64,000 bases of DNA. Origin: Coix lacryma-jobi var. lacryma-jobi (Eukaryota; Streptophyta; Magnoliopsida; Poales; Poaceae). The notes beneath the pieces were generated by a model. That model did no database searches. It was not told the origin of the DNA and saw nothing but the letters and a program-made list of their open reading frames with translations. A program made the position numbers and the translations under genes. Positions 42,595 to 54,290 of this stretch are shown in pieces. Location of the stretch: the NCBI GenBank assembly GCA_009763385.1, contig CM019831.1:80511845-80575844 (forward strand), given 5' to 3'. How positions within the stretch are numbered: the first letter of the stretch is position 1; the number at the start of each line of letters is the position of its first letter.

Positions 42595-42897
42595 AACGAA
42601 GAAGAAATTTCAGTTGAGAAGTGTCTCGATGAAGTGGATGCAATGGATGAACTTACTAATGTGGAGAAGGCATATGCTATGACTATCTTCAAATTTAAGA
42701 TAGATACGGTGATATTCATGAAAATGAAAAACAAAAATGTTCGATTGATTTGGCTCAAACAGCAAATTAAGTATGTCTCTTCCTTGTACTAATCAACACT
42801 AGATTATTTTAGTTTGGTATGTCTCTAACTGCTAATGTTCCTTGTATTTACTTGCAGTGCTCTTGGTGGAGGCAGTGTTGGTGAAGGCAATATTTGA
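42595..42897 (+). pseudogene. PIF/Harbinger ORF1-like (Myb/SANT protein) C-terminal remnant
   Basis: A frame of 58 codons (42595-42770) reads NEEEISVEKCLDEVDAM, then NVEKAYAMTIFKFKIDTVIF and VRLIWLKQQI. This resembles the C-terminal helix of the Myb-like protein that accompanies Harbinger transposase, also found in plant NAM/Myb-like transposon proteins. A GTATGT donor at 42771 and TTGCAG acceptor ending at 42857 define an 87-bp intron. Splicing keeps the frame and adds ALGGGSVGEGNI before a stop. A TAG precedes the frame. The family call is moderate. Confidence 0.45.
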
Positions 42898-43486
42898 ATT
42901 GAGAAGAAAAATATGGTTACAGTCATTTTATGCAGATATATCATTTAAATATGCCCTTCTAATATCTAGGGTATATAAGAAGGTTCAAGTTCATGTGTGC
43001 TAACAACTTTTTCATATTTGTAATTTGCTTGTTGTGGCATGCCATGTAGTTTAGTCTTGGTTCAAATTGATGTATCCTAGCAGCACTAGATTAGTTTACT
43101 TTAGGTATGTCTCTAGTTGCTAACGTGTTTTCTTGTGTTTACTTTAGGTATGTCAGAAGAAAAATGCAGCTACAGTGCCTATATATGAGAAGATTACAAA
43201 AAGGATTTAAACCATAATTTATTTTTTGATATATATTTGGATATCTGGATGGAGATGATCTATGATTTGGTGGCGAATGGATTAGCTAGGTTGAAATTGT
43301 CACTTGAATTAAATTTTCTACATATTGGACAATATCAAATAATTTTGGTCATATGATTTTCCATGCATCATTTTCATAAAAATATTGTGGTTGATATTGA
43401 TCTGTGGTGGCTCCTTATATTATACAAAAAAAAATATTTTTCTTGATTTTCCAAGACATTGTTTTCAATTTGTCTAAAACGTACCA
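42898..43486. other. AT-rich intergenic sequence
   Basis: No gene seen. A ~60-bp imperfect direct repeat of the intron at 42790-42855 lies at 43086-43144, so this may be more of the decayed Harbinger-like gene. Confidence 0.4.
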
Positions 43487-43566
43487 AAAGTTCTTGTTTG
43501 CAAGAATATATATATACACACAAACGGTTCTTGTTTGCAAGAATATATATATATACACCCAAACGG
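43487..43566. repeat. short tandem duplication
   Basis: Two copies of a ~41-bp unit with GTTCTTGTTTGCAAGAATA and a TATATA/CACA tail. Confidence 0.8.
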
Positions 43567-43623
43567 CAGCATGGAAACCCCGAACAGCCTGTTGCCAAAG
43601 GGCAGCTGGGAAACTACCCTACG

Positions 43624-43839
43624 CAGGGTTTTTCTTACCGCTTACCGACCGGTTTTTTTCAGTGAAAAAACCGGTCCGGTAAACCGGTAAAACCGACCGG
43701 TAACCGATAAAACCGTTTTTTGGCTACTGTGCATGTGTCGGTTTATTACCGGTTATCGCTGGTTTTTGCTACCGGACCGGACCGGTAAGACCGGTTACCG
43801 GCCGGTTTGACCGGTTACCGACCGGGAGAAAAAACCCTG
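43624..43839. mobile_element. hAT-type MITE (216 bp)
   Basis: Ends CAGGGTTTTT and AAAACCCTG form terminal inverted repeats. They are flanked by a perfect 8-bp duplication ACCCTACG (43616-43623 and 43840-43847), as hAT transposase makes. The interior is dominated by ACCGGT and CCGGTAA words. Non-coding. Confidence 0.9.
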
Positions 43840-43847
43840 ACCCTACG

Positions 43848-45068
43848 TCTCGGATATCTCCCCTCGCTACAGGCGGGAATCAAAATTTCAAAAATTTCCA
43901 CCAGTAGGGCTGTATTCCCAGGGTTAACTTCTCTCGGCTGCCAAAGTAGGCCTCTGTGAGATGGTGCCAACGATGATGCCAAAGTAGGTGAGTCCCACAC
44001 CAACCTCTCCCTATCATAATGACGTTTAATGTGACGTCGGTGAAAGGCCACTGCTGATCCTATTAAGTGGCCTGCGTCTATAAACTAATTTCCTGAAGCA
44101 GCATTAGCTATTTGGTCTTATCTGATTTACCAAGGTGATATACGCAATGTCTAGATACACAACAAAAGTATTGTATCTAGAAACACCAAAACGTCTTATG
44201 ATTTGTAACAGAGAATACCTATACATCAATATATGGTGCAGAATAGCATATTGTTTCATGTTGGAAATATTGGTACATTTTATAAAAATTGGTTGAACTT
44301 AAAAAGTTTGACTTAGTGTAGACTTAAAACTCCTTAGATTCAATATTAGAATAGAAGGGAGCATCTAACTTTATAGTTATAGTAAATTAATTAATTACTC
44401 CAATTCAAACAAAGTTCTAGGACCTGCAGCTTGGTATAAAACTGTGAGCCTGAGCACCAATAGAGTACTAATCCAAAGGTCAAGTTTATATAGTGATAGT
44501 GTTGTCGAGAGGAAGGCAGTTAGTGTGCATAGACCCCATTTCTTGTGTGCAAAGGACAGCTGAGGTCTACATGGCCGGATAGGATTGTAATTAATTAACA
44601 AATAATTGATCCTATCGATTCAAGAAAGCGGCACTTTAAATCAAAGTTTTCCTCTGAAAATTTGGTACTTCATCAAATGACTACCAAAAACATCATTTCC
44701 CAAAAGAATCCTGCCACTTTAAACCAAAGTCTTTACCCAGTTTCACTAGGCGACTAGAAACATGCGTTCAGAATTCTAGTCAGTCTTTACCCAGTTTCAG
44801 TCCTATGATTCTAGTGCACAGTTCTTCAAAACAACACTAAGGGCAACATTAGATCAGCATGGTAAAACCCTATTCAATAGATACTTTTTTTTTTTTGCGA
44901 GACCCAATTACAGATGCAGACACTCACATACTCACTAAAAGCGCAGGAGTTGCGTTTCATTGTATTGTATTAGATTCAACAGAGATACAAAGGAGAGTTC
45001 TGAGCATCCAACTGCCTAGATAAACATTATTAGAGTTGCACGTGCATGGCTATAATTACTCACAGGAG
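43848..45068. other. intergenic, 3' flank of NAXD
   Basis: No gene or complete element recognised. A sequence near 44340-44365 (AATAGAAGGGAGC) resembles a decayed Stowaway end, and a T14 tract lies near 44887. The NAXD 3' UTR and poly(A) site should lie here on the minus strand. Confidence 0.4.
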
Positions 45069-48000
45069 CTAGAGCTCGGCGGGGCAGATATCTTCCAAGC
45101 TGCAAGGTAAAAGATTGAGCACATCAAAACGAAGAACTTCACTACAGATTGTTAAAGATGTGGTGCAGGCACACAGACCTTTTGCCCAAGAACTCAATGA
45201 TATCAGAGGTGACAGTTGATCTCTTGTTCTTCTCAAAAGCATGTGATGCAGCTTTCCTGAGTAGAAGAGAGCCAGCTATGCACCCAAGGGTCATAGGATT
45301 AACTCTGCATTGAAACGAAACCAAATTGAACCCAGATTCCATTCTGAAAGGAAGGTATCCAGCATTACCTTTTTTCTGTAGGCTGTTCATTTGTCAAGAC
45401 AAAGTGTCGTGCCCATGATGCAAATACCGCCACACTGCCACCAACAAATAGTGATAGGAAACAACCAAAGATACCGTTAAATGTAAGGTGTTGTGGTTAA
45501 TGGGAAATGAAAAGAACATGTTTGGAGTACAAAAAAGAGCTGTGTGTGATTTTGATCCTTAAAATTCTTTTCACTAAAAAACTTTACTCTGTTTATGATA
45601 AAACATATGCTACAACACAACACATTTTAATCGCATACACACTTTTAGAACTGGTATATTGAGATTCATATCTTCTAGAAATCACAGAAATAAAGAAAAA
45701 AAAGGTTAGAATTAAAAATAGCCAGGCCTATTCACAAGTCACAACACAATCATGGGTACACAAGCAATACATTCTAGTTCCCTAGGAAAAAAAAATCAAA
45801 TTTCGGTGAAAGATAGCAAAATAAGAAATTAATCTATATTTCCAATTAACTAATTTAGGTGAATGCTAAGAAAACAACAAAATATGGGAAAGTTCTGACC
45901 AGGGCCCTGGTGCCGACAGAAAGCTGCAGATAAATAATCTGCAATCAATCAGCACAAATGCCTATGTAAGTGTGCATGCACATGCATGCATGTGTGTGTT
46001 ATGTGGCTGCTAGCAAGGGGGAAACAGCGGAAGCGACTGCCGTGCTCCATTACCCGTATTGTTACAGTACCCGCAGGTACTGTTCACAACGGTGGTGGTG
46101 GCGGCGGCTAGGGATGAAAACGGTATGGATATTTTCCGACCGTATTCGAGAATGAATCCATTTAAAGGGGTTTTAATCCGTTCGTATCCAAGTCCGGATA
46201 TTCAACACCTGATACCATATCCGTATCCGAATATTCAAATCACATATTTATGATGTCGATATCTAATCGTATCCTATCCGGCATGATTGACACTATCCGT
46301 ATTCGAATCCGAATCCGGACAAAAATATGAAAACAAATGTAATATCAGAGATATTCATTCGTATCCAATCCGTTTTCATCCCTAGCGGCAGCTAGGGTTG
46401 CAAGGGCGAGAGATAGGGCCGGCCGGGGGCCTTTGCCCACGGCCGGGCAGGAGAGAGGTTTTTTCCTTCTTAATTCTTGCTTTATTAGATTGATACATCT
46501 CCTTTTCTTATATAGAGAGGTTTACTTGGCTCCCAAGCAACACTTACTTGACACCTAAGTAAACGATCCTTATCTCTACTTAACCCTAACACTAATGGCC
46601 TATACTGCCAACCCAGGCCCAATAGGCTCATGACATACTCTAACTGCATGTGTGTTGGCGGTGTGTTGCTTTTCTTTCTTCTTTGCTTCTTGTTTTCTTC
46701 TGTAATTTGGTTTTGTACGTTTGGTTTTATTCTCTTCTTCAATTCTTTAATGCAATGATACAACTGTCCTGTGCATTCGAGGGGGGGAGGGGGGAATCAG
46801 CACCAAGAAGGTATAATCAGCACCACGAAGGTAACACCATAACAGACCTTCCAGAAAGGATGTCACCTTGACCACCACATCGTCTTGGGGAACCAAAAGT
46901 ACTCACTTGTGTAACTTCAGAAACATGAAAACAACATATATATTAGCTCAAAATTAAAATAAATAGTCAGGAAATAAGCCAAAATTATAACAAAAGGTGA
47001 AGCTAAGGCATCTGAGCAGAGCCTTTTTAGAATTTTATATATAAAAAAATAAGCTCTCTAATATACCTGTTTTACCATCACTAATGACATCAGCTTTTCC
47101 TTTCTGCATTATTGTTACATCACCAATTCTAAATAAAAAATAACCAGAAAACATTAGTTACATAAAAAATGATCAAAAAACATTTTAAAAAAGTAACAAT
47201 AATATTATGTTCATACTTTTGGCAAAGTGTGATTAGCTGCTCAAAAGCAGTTTCCTCATCTACGTCACAGTTAAGAACCTTCTGAACAAGACGCTTGTAC
47301 TCGTAGACATTTGGTGTTAAAATGGCAAGAGGGTTTCCTTCAACAAGACTAAGATTATTGGTTATAAGAAACAGGCCATCCTGAAAATAAAAAATATTGA
47401 ATTTAAATGGCTCATAACTCAAGTTGAGGGAAAAAAAGAACAGATAAATAACTCCAAGTAGTACCCCGTCCACAACAGTTGGAATATTAGCGTGCCGTGC
47501 ATGCCTCATGATATTACTCACACAATCCTACAAATAAGATATGTCGAGGAGATATCAGAAAATATGGATCCTAATATTACTTTTGTAACAAGACTGTTCC
47601 TACACAATCTAAACGAACAGAAAGTTACAAAAATAACACTTACAGGGGGAATTGAGGAAAAAATCCAAAATGAATCTTTTGGCCTGTTCAGATTGCAACT
47701 AGAGGTTGCGGCGTCTAGCCTTAGCCAGCCATAGTTTTAGTAGTCAACCGTCTAGATCCATGCAAGGGAATTTTCGTAGGAATTGCCAGATTTGCCCTTG
47801 GCTCTAGCGTTTCTCTCTGTCTCACTAACACTCGGACCCACGCGCCAGCAGAAAAAAAATTGTTCCTTCTTCGAGCACGCACGTTGGGAAGGCGTGTCTG
47901 GGTCCAATCTAAACCTGCTAACGGGGACAAACCCGCTTCGCTCGTCTAGGTTGATCCTGCCACGAGCAAAAAACATACTGCCGAGCACGGGAGGTACATG

Positions 48001-50764
48001 AGCGCAATTCTTTACGCTAACCCACCCCTACCCGTTTTCTCTGTAACCCAAACCTGCCCCGAACCGCAGGAAAATAGCACCCGTTTGCACCCGTCAACAC
48101 ACAACCCACATGAGAACCCGCCCAAAAAACTCGTTTCACCTGACGCGTTAGCAGGTTTACTCCAATCCAGGGCTGGCTGGAGTAGTGCGCGGCCACCGCA
48201 GGGTCGGCTAGCACGCGCGGGCATGGGCACGACCAGACAGAGGGCTCATGACCAGGCGAGGGCTGCCGGAGGGCTTGCGCGTGCAGGCTAGGGCGAGGCC
48301 TGCTGGGGTGCTTGCGGTCCAGCCTGGACCGTCCAGGAGGATGGGCGCGGCCGGTCGGAGCGCTCACAACCAATGGGGTGCAGCCATGGCTCGCGGCCCG
48401 GCTCACACGGCCACCGAAGCTCATGTGGCCATGGCGGACGCGCCCGGAGCGTCCGACACGGTGGCAGAACTGGTCGGGGCGGCAGCGCCGGCTATGAGTC
48501 GCACGGCGCCAAGGTCATAGGGCGGCCGGCAGGATGAGGTGCAACCGACATGGGTCTTCACGATGGTGCATGTCGCTAGGAAGAGGAAACGAACCCGAGC
48601 GAGAAGAGAAAATGAACTGTTTTCTCTATATCAAGTGGCAGTGGTGGGTAATTTTCTCCAACTCCACCAAACTTGAGTTGGTGGAGCACCCTTGAGGAGC
48701 TCCACCAAAATGGTGAATCTGACCTCTAGATCTACTATTTTGGTGAATCTGGAGTGTTTGAGAAATTTTTGGTGGAGTGGAGCTGAAAATGATGAATCTA
48801 GAGCTGACGAATCTCTACCAAACATGCCCTTAGCTAGCCTAACTTATGCATACGTATTTAGAGCCAAAAGAAAAACTTCTCTCACAGGGTTCTTACATCT
48901 AGTTACATTATATTCCTGAATTATATTCAAATATAGGAAATATTATCAAATTAGTTGATCTTTTTTTCTCTTTCCTGTCCTTTTGCCAGGAGTCAATCTT
49001 GCTTCTTGACTTCAACAAAAACTGAAGTATAGCACAACTAAACCATGAACTGCAAGCTGGGCAGACAAAATTACATAGATTTTAAACAAAAGCAGAAAAG
49101 GAAGTGAATTCAAAATTTTCTTGGAACAATCCAGAATAAATTAACTGTTTCTAAATTCCTGTGATGGAAGCAACCGATAACACTCAATATGACTGAGGTA
49201 CATATTATATTCTTTAAACCAGCAAACTAACCAGAAGAAATGAGTCCCTTCCAAGGCCAGGACCAACAACAACGCAATCAAAGCGCTCCATCCACCTTGC
49301 AACTTCAGTAAGAATTTTAGAAGAAACAGATGCCCGTTCATCATCCCTGGCAAGATGATTTACAGGATGAGATTTTTATAAACATTAAAATGCTGCACCA
49401 TGAGATTGCATACATAAATGAAACTTCAATTAACATTTAATTAAAAAAGAAAAGAAGCTTCAGTTACCTTACACTGTAAGATTCCTCTAATATTGGATGT
49501 ACAATTAGTTCAGGGCTATAGCTCTTAATTACTGTAGCTGCATCTTTTGTGCAGAAAACATGTGAAAGATCTGCACCCTGAAAGACATAATGTGAAATAT
49601 TGGTAATGATAATTTTAAGTGATGGAACTTTTCGATGATACTGACAACTTTCAAGGCAGAGATAGCGGCAAAATAAGGAGCACCAGTGTACTCACGACAT
49701 CCTCCGATCACTGCTATCTTCCCTGAGAACATAATCATACATAACATAAGCAACTTTCAATAATAACAGAAATTCATTTGACACACCAGAGTCAAGATCC
49801 AACAATTAACAAAAACAAAATAATTAAGCTGCATATACAAAAAAGAGAACAAAAATGTAAATTCGTTTAAATATTCTCAACTTTTGTACACTAATGGCTC
49901 TAGCCTCAAATTACTTCTATATGTGACAACTCTATAGCAAGTAACAAGCTGCCACAGGCTTCCCAACCCTGGGCCTGTGCATTGTAATTTCTCTACTGCT
50001 GATTACATCAGAACAGGCAAGGCCCACCCTGGGACCTTACTGGCTGGTGAACAAACCGAACCCATTTATATCCATCAGGAACTTCCATCACATTCCCACA
50101 TACCGATCAAGGACTTCAATTTCAACACCAACCAATGCCCCTGAATTTGTTTCAATGGCAGAGACATCCTCGTTAGCTCCAAAGAAGTGTTCTGAGATTT
50201 GATCCTACTGAGCTCTAATTGTCACCAATCCAAACCAAAACATTGTACATCGAATTTAGATGAATATCACCCCTATTGATACGATTCTTACTACGCATGT
50301 CCCCAGTTTACAACATGGGAGAACAATAACCACCATCCCAAAACAACAACCAACAGCCTGTCGACTGAATCCAGCATCCCAGAGCTCTCCACTCAGCACC
50401 AGGGAATTCCATCAAAGACGCCGCGCGCATCAGCAGCCTGATCGCAAGAAACACACTCTGACACAGAGCAGAGCGCGTGAGGAGACCAAGATGGTGGGCC
50501 ACGGCGGCGGCAGTACTGACCTGCCTGGCCCTTGTGCCTGGCGCTGTCGAGTGGCGGCGTGATCCGGCGCACGACGGCCTCCGCGTCAGCCTCGTACACC
50601 GTCCCCGCGGACGCCGCCATCGTTTGGCTTGCCCGGACCCGGAGGAGGCTGCAGGACGGTGGGCAGGATGGGAGCAAGCCGGCGACGGAGGAGGGGGCAG
50701 GAGAAGGGAGGAGGCAGCGGAGCAGGACGAGCTGCCTGTGGAATGCCGGGGAGGCGGCCCACAT
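45069..50764 (-). CDS. NAXD: ATP-dependent (S)-NAD(P)H-hydrate dehydratase, 11 exons, 374 aa
   Basis: Coding exons: 50521-50764, 49646-49722, 49468-49577, 49232-49346, 47465-47527, 47217-47380, 47067-47128, 46848-46914, 45369-45434, 45179-45304, 45069-45099. All ten introns are GT-AG and every junction keeps frame (1125 bp). The product dehydrates damaged NADHX/NADPHX back to NADH/NADPH using ATP. Motifs: GKIAVIGGCREYTGAPYFAA, GPGLG at 172-176, LTPNVYEYKRL, and GSPRRCGGQGDILSG with GGQGD at 292-296, the ribokinase-like nucleotide/catalytic loop. The first ~48 residues are rich in Leu, Ser, Arg and Pro and look like a transit peptide. A second in-frame Met at codon 49 (50618) starts MAASAG and would give a cytosolic 326-aa form. 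An upstream in-frame ATG at 50875 is also open. No lesion seen; the gene looks functional. Confidence 0.95.
46109..46384. mobile_element. Ds-like hAT non-autonomous element in NAXD intron 8
   Basis: 276 bp with 15-bp terminal inverted repeats TAGGGATGAAAACGG and CCGTTTTCATCCCTA, the Ac/Ds type. The flanks GCGGCGGC (46101-46108) and GCGGCAGC (46385-46392) match at 7 of 8 bases. The interior has repeated CCGAATATTC and TATCCG words. No transposase. Confidence 0.9.
47660..48835. other. GC-rich insertion and fold-back sequence in NAXD intron 4
   Basis: This intron is about 1.7 kb. 47960-48560 is GC-rich with no conserved protein. 48650-48829 is a fold-back: TTGGTGGAGC (48680s) pairs with GCTCCACCAA, and ACTCCACCAAA near 48660 pairs with TTTGGTGGAGT near 48770. 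The right end ACCAAACATGCCC followed by TTA resembles Harbinger/Tourist MITE termini. The left end is not secure. Likely one or two nested DNA elements. Confidence 0.45.
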
Positions 50765-52178
50765 GCGCCCCCGGTGCGGCTGCTGTTGGAATCCCCACGC
50801 GTTAGGGCACCCGCCGCTGGGCCGGCTCAGGAGGCTGCCCTGCCGTGGGCATTGAAGGCCGCGGATTCTTACCATCTCCAGCAGTCTCCCTCAGACTGTC
50901 CCCACTCATCGTACTCTAAATTCATCCTCTAAAAAGCTTAGTCATCAAAATTCTTTCCTCTAAACTTATTTTTTCCGCACTCATCCATACTCTATATTCA
51001 TCCTCTATACCAACTGCTAGCTGGTGGGGTCTACGAGTCATACTATATTTTCCTTTCCCCCTCTCTCCTCTCTCTCTCTCCTTTATCTCCCACCCGCGCC
51101 GCACACCTCTCTCCCATCTCCTATCCGCATCCGCCTCCTCCATCTCCTCTCTCTCCGGCCACGCCCGCACCGCACCGGACCGCCTCCGCCTCCGCCTCCA
51201 CCTGCTCGCCGCACGCCCGCACCACACCGCCTCCGCCTCCATCTCCCTTCGCACGCCCGCACCGCACCGCCTCCGCCTCCATCTCCCTGATCTGCCTCCT
51301 CGCACAGCGACGGAGCTCGAGCTCGCCGCGTGCCCGACGGCGGCCATGGCTCCTCTGCTCCTCCATCTCCCACCCGCGCCGCATCCAACTGCTCCGGCCG
51401 CACCGCCTCCTCCTGCTCTCCACTACTGGATGCCCCGCCCTCTCCCTGCTCCGCCTCCTTGCCGGGCGCCTCGGCGGGTGGCGGCCTCGCGAGCGGCCGG
51501 CGGTGACGCGCGCCCACGGCGGCGGAGCTTCGCGCGGCGGCCATGGCTCTGCTCCTCCCGAGCCGCGGCGTTGGGGCAAGGCGGCGGCGCCTGGTCGTCT
51601 CCGCGCGGAGCAGGGGCCAGCGCGCGACGAGGGCGGCGCCTGGCGAGGCGACGGCCGCCGGACCTCAATGGCGCGGCTCGATGCAGGGCGAGGCGGACCG
51701 GCGTGGGCACGGCGGCAGATCTGGCCCATCCCTGCGCGTCCCCGGCGGCCGGTGCTACTCCGCCTGCACCTTGCTCTTCCTCTCCCTCCCTCCACCCTCC
51801 TCTCCGGCACCGTCGCGGTTCCTCTCCGGCTGCTCGATCCCATGTCGTCGTCGTCGTCGTCGTCGAGAAACAGAGGGAGCGCCTCCTCCTTCGCCGGGCA
51901 GTTGGGAGCCACGAACCCGCGTGGGCCCCGTGCCACGGAAGCCCCTAGCAGACGCCCGCTACGCCCGGTTCATTTGGCGGACGAGCGACCTGCCACGATG
52001 ATAGCGGAGACGTTTCCAGGACGCGGTGCGATGTTTCAATCCGGTAAACTGTACTGGAGGAAGAGATAGCGTTCCCCAGTGCGGTCAGTCTCAGCTCTCA
52101 TCTCTATAAAACTATCATAATCTAAAATATAGGTTTATTTTGTGACTCCAGCACCCTAATATAACTCTTTTCTTAGTA
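50765..52178. other. NAXD 5' flank and GC-rich block
   Basis: 51080-52070 is very GC-rich and gives long ORFs on both strands (271 codons on minus, 200 on plus). All are Pro/Arg/Ala low-complexity, so I do not call them genes. 51157-51290 holds about three ~40-50-bp tandem units built on CGCCTCCGCCTCCATCTCC, and 51842-51862 is (TCG)n. It is next to the NAXD 5' end and may be part of its promoter, or a captured GC-rich fragment in a transposon. Confidence 0.4.
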
Positions 52179-52425
52179 CTCCCTCCATCCATTTATCCAT
52201 CCATTTATCGTAAAAAAATTCTCCAAGAATTAGAGTTGTCTAAGCCAAGGACTACAGTTTTCACCTTATCCTACGCGCATGCGGCTCCTCTCACTGGCCC
52301 AATTAATACGACTGTTTGCATGTAGCTCCTCTCATTGGTCAAATTAATTCAACCATCTGATGGGTCGCCCCTCCTTGGTCACTATGCATGACCCTAAAAT
52401 GACTCCGATAAATGGATGGAGGGAG
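52179..52425. mobile_element. Stowaway-type MITE (about 247 bp)
   Basis: Perfect 19-bp terminal inverted repeats CTCCCTCCATCCATTTATC, the Stowaway (Tc1/Mariner) consensus end. TA precedes the left end. The right flank reads CAGTA, so the TA duplication is offset by three bases. Confidence 0.85.
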
Positions 52426-53258
52426 CAGTAAAAAACAGCTCATCTCCCCTTACATAGAGGCAGAATTATATCTCCCTCAATACAGTAGGGTCAACCTAAC
52501 TATCATCTCTCTTGACGATGGTACCGCTCACCCGCTCTTCCTGTACCGCACAGAGATAGGGAGCACTGGCCACGGCGGTGGCGCGTGAGTGTGAGTGTGG
52601 CAGCAGCGAAGGAGGAGGGGCCGGCGCGGTGGGTCTTGGAGTTGTGGGAGATCGACACATTTGTGGCCGAGTCCAAGGCGTGGTGGGGGAAGACGACCCC
52701 GACCAATAGAAGCTTAGTAGCAAGCCTCCTCTGCTCTTCGCTCTCCAACCAACAACAACCAACAAGGAAGACAAAGTACTCGATTCGTCGCTCTACTGCC
52801 TTCTTCGAGCTCGACTCCTATTTTTTGCAGTGGCAAGCCAATAGATCCAGCCCCTTTGATAGGTCTGCTCGTTCTTCCTGTAGCTGCTTTCGTTTGCTTA
52901 CACGAGGACCTGTTGCACTTTAATGTTGCATGACCAATCGATACTACTAGCATCATAGCATGAGCAGATTGTTTTTTAATCAAAAATAAGCTAATTGTTG
53001 CAATACTGTGGTTTGTGATTTTCCTTTCCTGTGTTCTTCTTGGTTGTTGAAAAAATAAACAGATTGTTTATATTCTAATATATGTATTATTAGCACCTAT
53101 ACTAATTTGTTAAAACAAAACAGCTATATTAATTTGTTGAGAAAATGCAGAGTCAAAAATACAGAGAAGTAAAACTTAAAACTTGCTAAAAACAATTATT
53201 GCTAGCTTTTGATTCCTCTTCTAAATGCACTTGCAGATGAGCTCATTGCGATATTATC
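52426..53258. other. intergenic, no gene recognised
   Basis: A 112-codon plus-strand frame at 52585-52923 has no recognised domain and ordinary composition; not called. The rest is AT-rich. Confidence 0.4.
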
Positions 53259-53271
53259 TTGCTAATAATTT

Positions 53272-53353
53272 CAAACCCTCAATGTAACAAGCAAGCTCAC
53301 TTTGCCCAGTGTCAAACCCTCAATGTAACAAGCAAGCTCATTTTGCCCAGTGT
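53272..53353. repeat. 41-bp tandem duplication in transposase remnant
   Basis: Two copies (53272-53312, 53313-53353) differing at one base, just before the conserved transposase segment. They encode a repeated KQA(H/Y)FAQCQ-like stretch. Confidence 0.85.
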
Positions 53354-53680
53354 CAAGAAGCATGTAGAAAGGACGTCGAACGTGTATTTGGGGTATTGCA
53401 ATCTCGGTTCGCGATTGTTCGTAGACCTGCTAGATTCTAGGACCAAAAAACTTTGTGGTGCATAATGACTGCATGCGTGGTCATGCACAACATGATAATT
53501 AAGGATGAGCGAGGACAACCGGAGGACTTCAATTATGATACTGAGTACACATATGTTCCACCTGTGCAATGTGAGAGGGATAATGACCGAAGCAACAAAT
53601 TTCTAGAAGTGCATCGAAAGATTGAGGATCATGAGGGACATAACCAAGTTCGGGATGACTTAATAGAGCACTTGTGGTAG
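53354..53680 (+). pseudogene. PIF/Harbinger transposase (DDE_4) C-terminal remnant
   Basis: Reads EACRKDVERVFGVLQSRFAI, RRPARF, a TAG stop where Trp is expected, then MTACVVMHNMIIKDERGQ and HNQVRDDLIEHLW at the end. This is the conserved C-terminal third of plant Harbinger transposases, including the final acidic catalytic region (ERVFG). No N-terminal part is present. Confidence 0.85.
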
Positions 53681-53771
53681 TTACATGGGCAATAATAATT
53701 CATGTTCTCTATCCAATATTATGTGTGTTTGTTCTGTGTTACTGTGCATTGTGCGAATACAAGGTTGATAC

Positions 53772-54050
53772 GTGCCCTTGTGGTTCAGCCCGTTGCGATG
53801 AGTGATTGATCAACTGGCTCATGGGTTGGCGTGAGTGTGCAACATGTCTATTGGCTATGTTGGTGTGCGGGTGTGCAGGTGTGGAGCTTAGAGGCAATGG
53901 TTGATGGCGAGGAGAAGGCCAAGTAGAAACGTGTCATGCCGATGGATCGGGAGTGCCGAAGGACGAATGTGAGGCTTGGACTGACGGACCAGGAGGCCGG
54001 AGGACCAGTTGTGATAGCTGGCACTTAGCAGCAACAAGCAAGAGCATAGT
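53772..54050 (+). repeat. decayed fragment of the Copia LTR (5' part)
   Basis: Aligns by eye with 38540-38740 of the Copia LTR (shared GTGCAGGTGT, CGTGT..TGCCGATGGA, GCAACAAG blocks), at clearly lower identity. Confidence 0.65.
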
Positions 54051-54186
54051 AAATCAGATCGGACCGGACCGACGATCGGACTGCTAAAAGACCGAACCAG
54101 AGACTACAACGGCTTGGTTCACTTAAAAGACCGTCTATGCAATTGAACTACTAAAAACCGTTCGAACCGTGAAGGACCAAATTGGC

Positions 54187-54290
54187 GACCAGAGGGGCGT
54201 GAATGGGAGCCTCAAATTTCTTCTCGAGAAATGATGGCCCTTGTCCCAGAAAATCACCCCAAGAGATAACGACTCTATCGACGAAATATG
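54187..54290 (-). repeat. decayed fragment of the Copia LTR (3' end), inverted
   Basis: Its reverse complement matches the LTR end at 40385-40450 (GGCTCCCATTCAC and neighbouring GGGACAA..GAAATTT). Opposite orientation to 53772-54050. Confidence 0.6.

Noticed and set aside
51121..51948. Protein genes on both strands (271 and 200 codons)
   Set aside because: Low-complexity Pro/Arg/Ala products that overlap each other in GC-rich DNA; no domain, and long ORFs are expected by composition.
53272..53353. CRISPR-like repeat
   Set aside because: Two direct tandem copies without spacers, in a plant transposase remnant.
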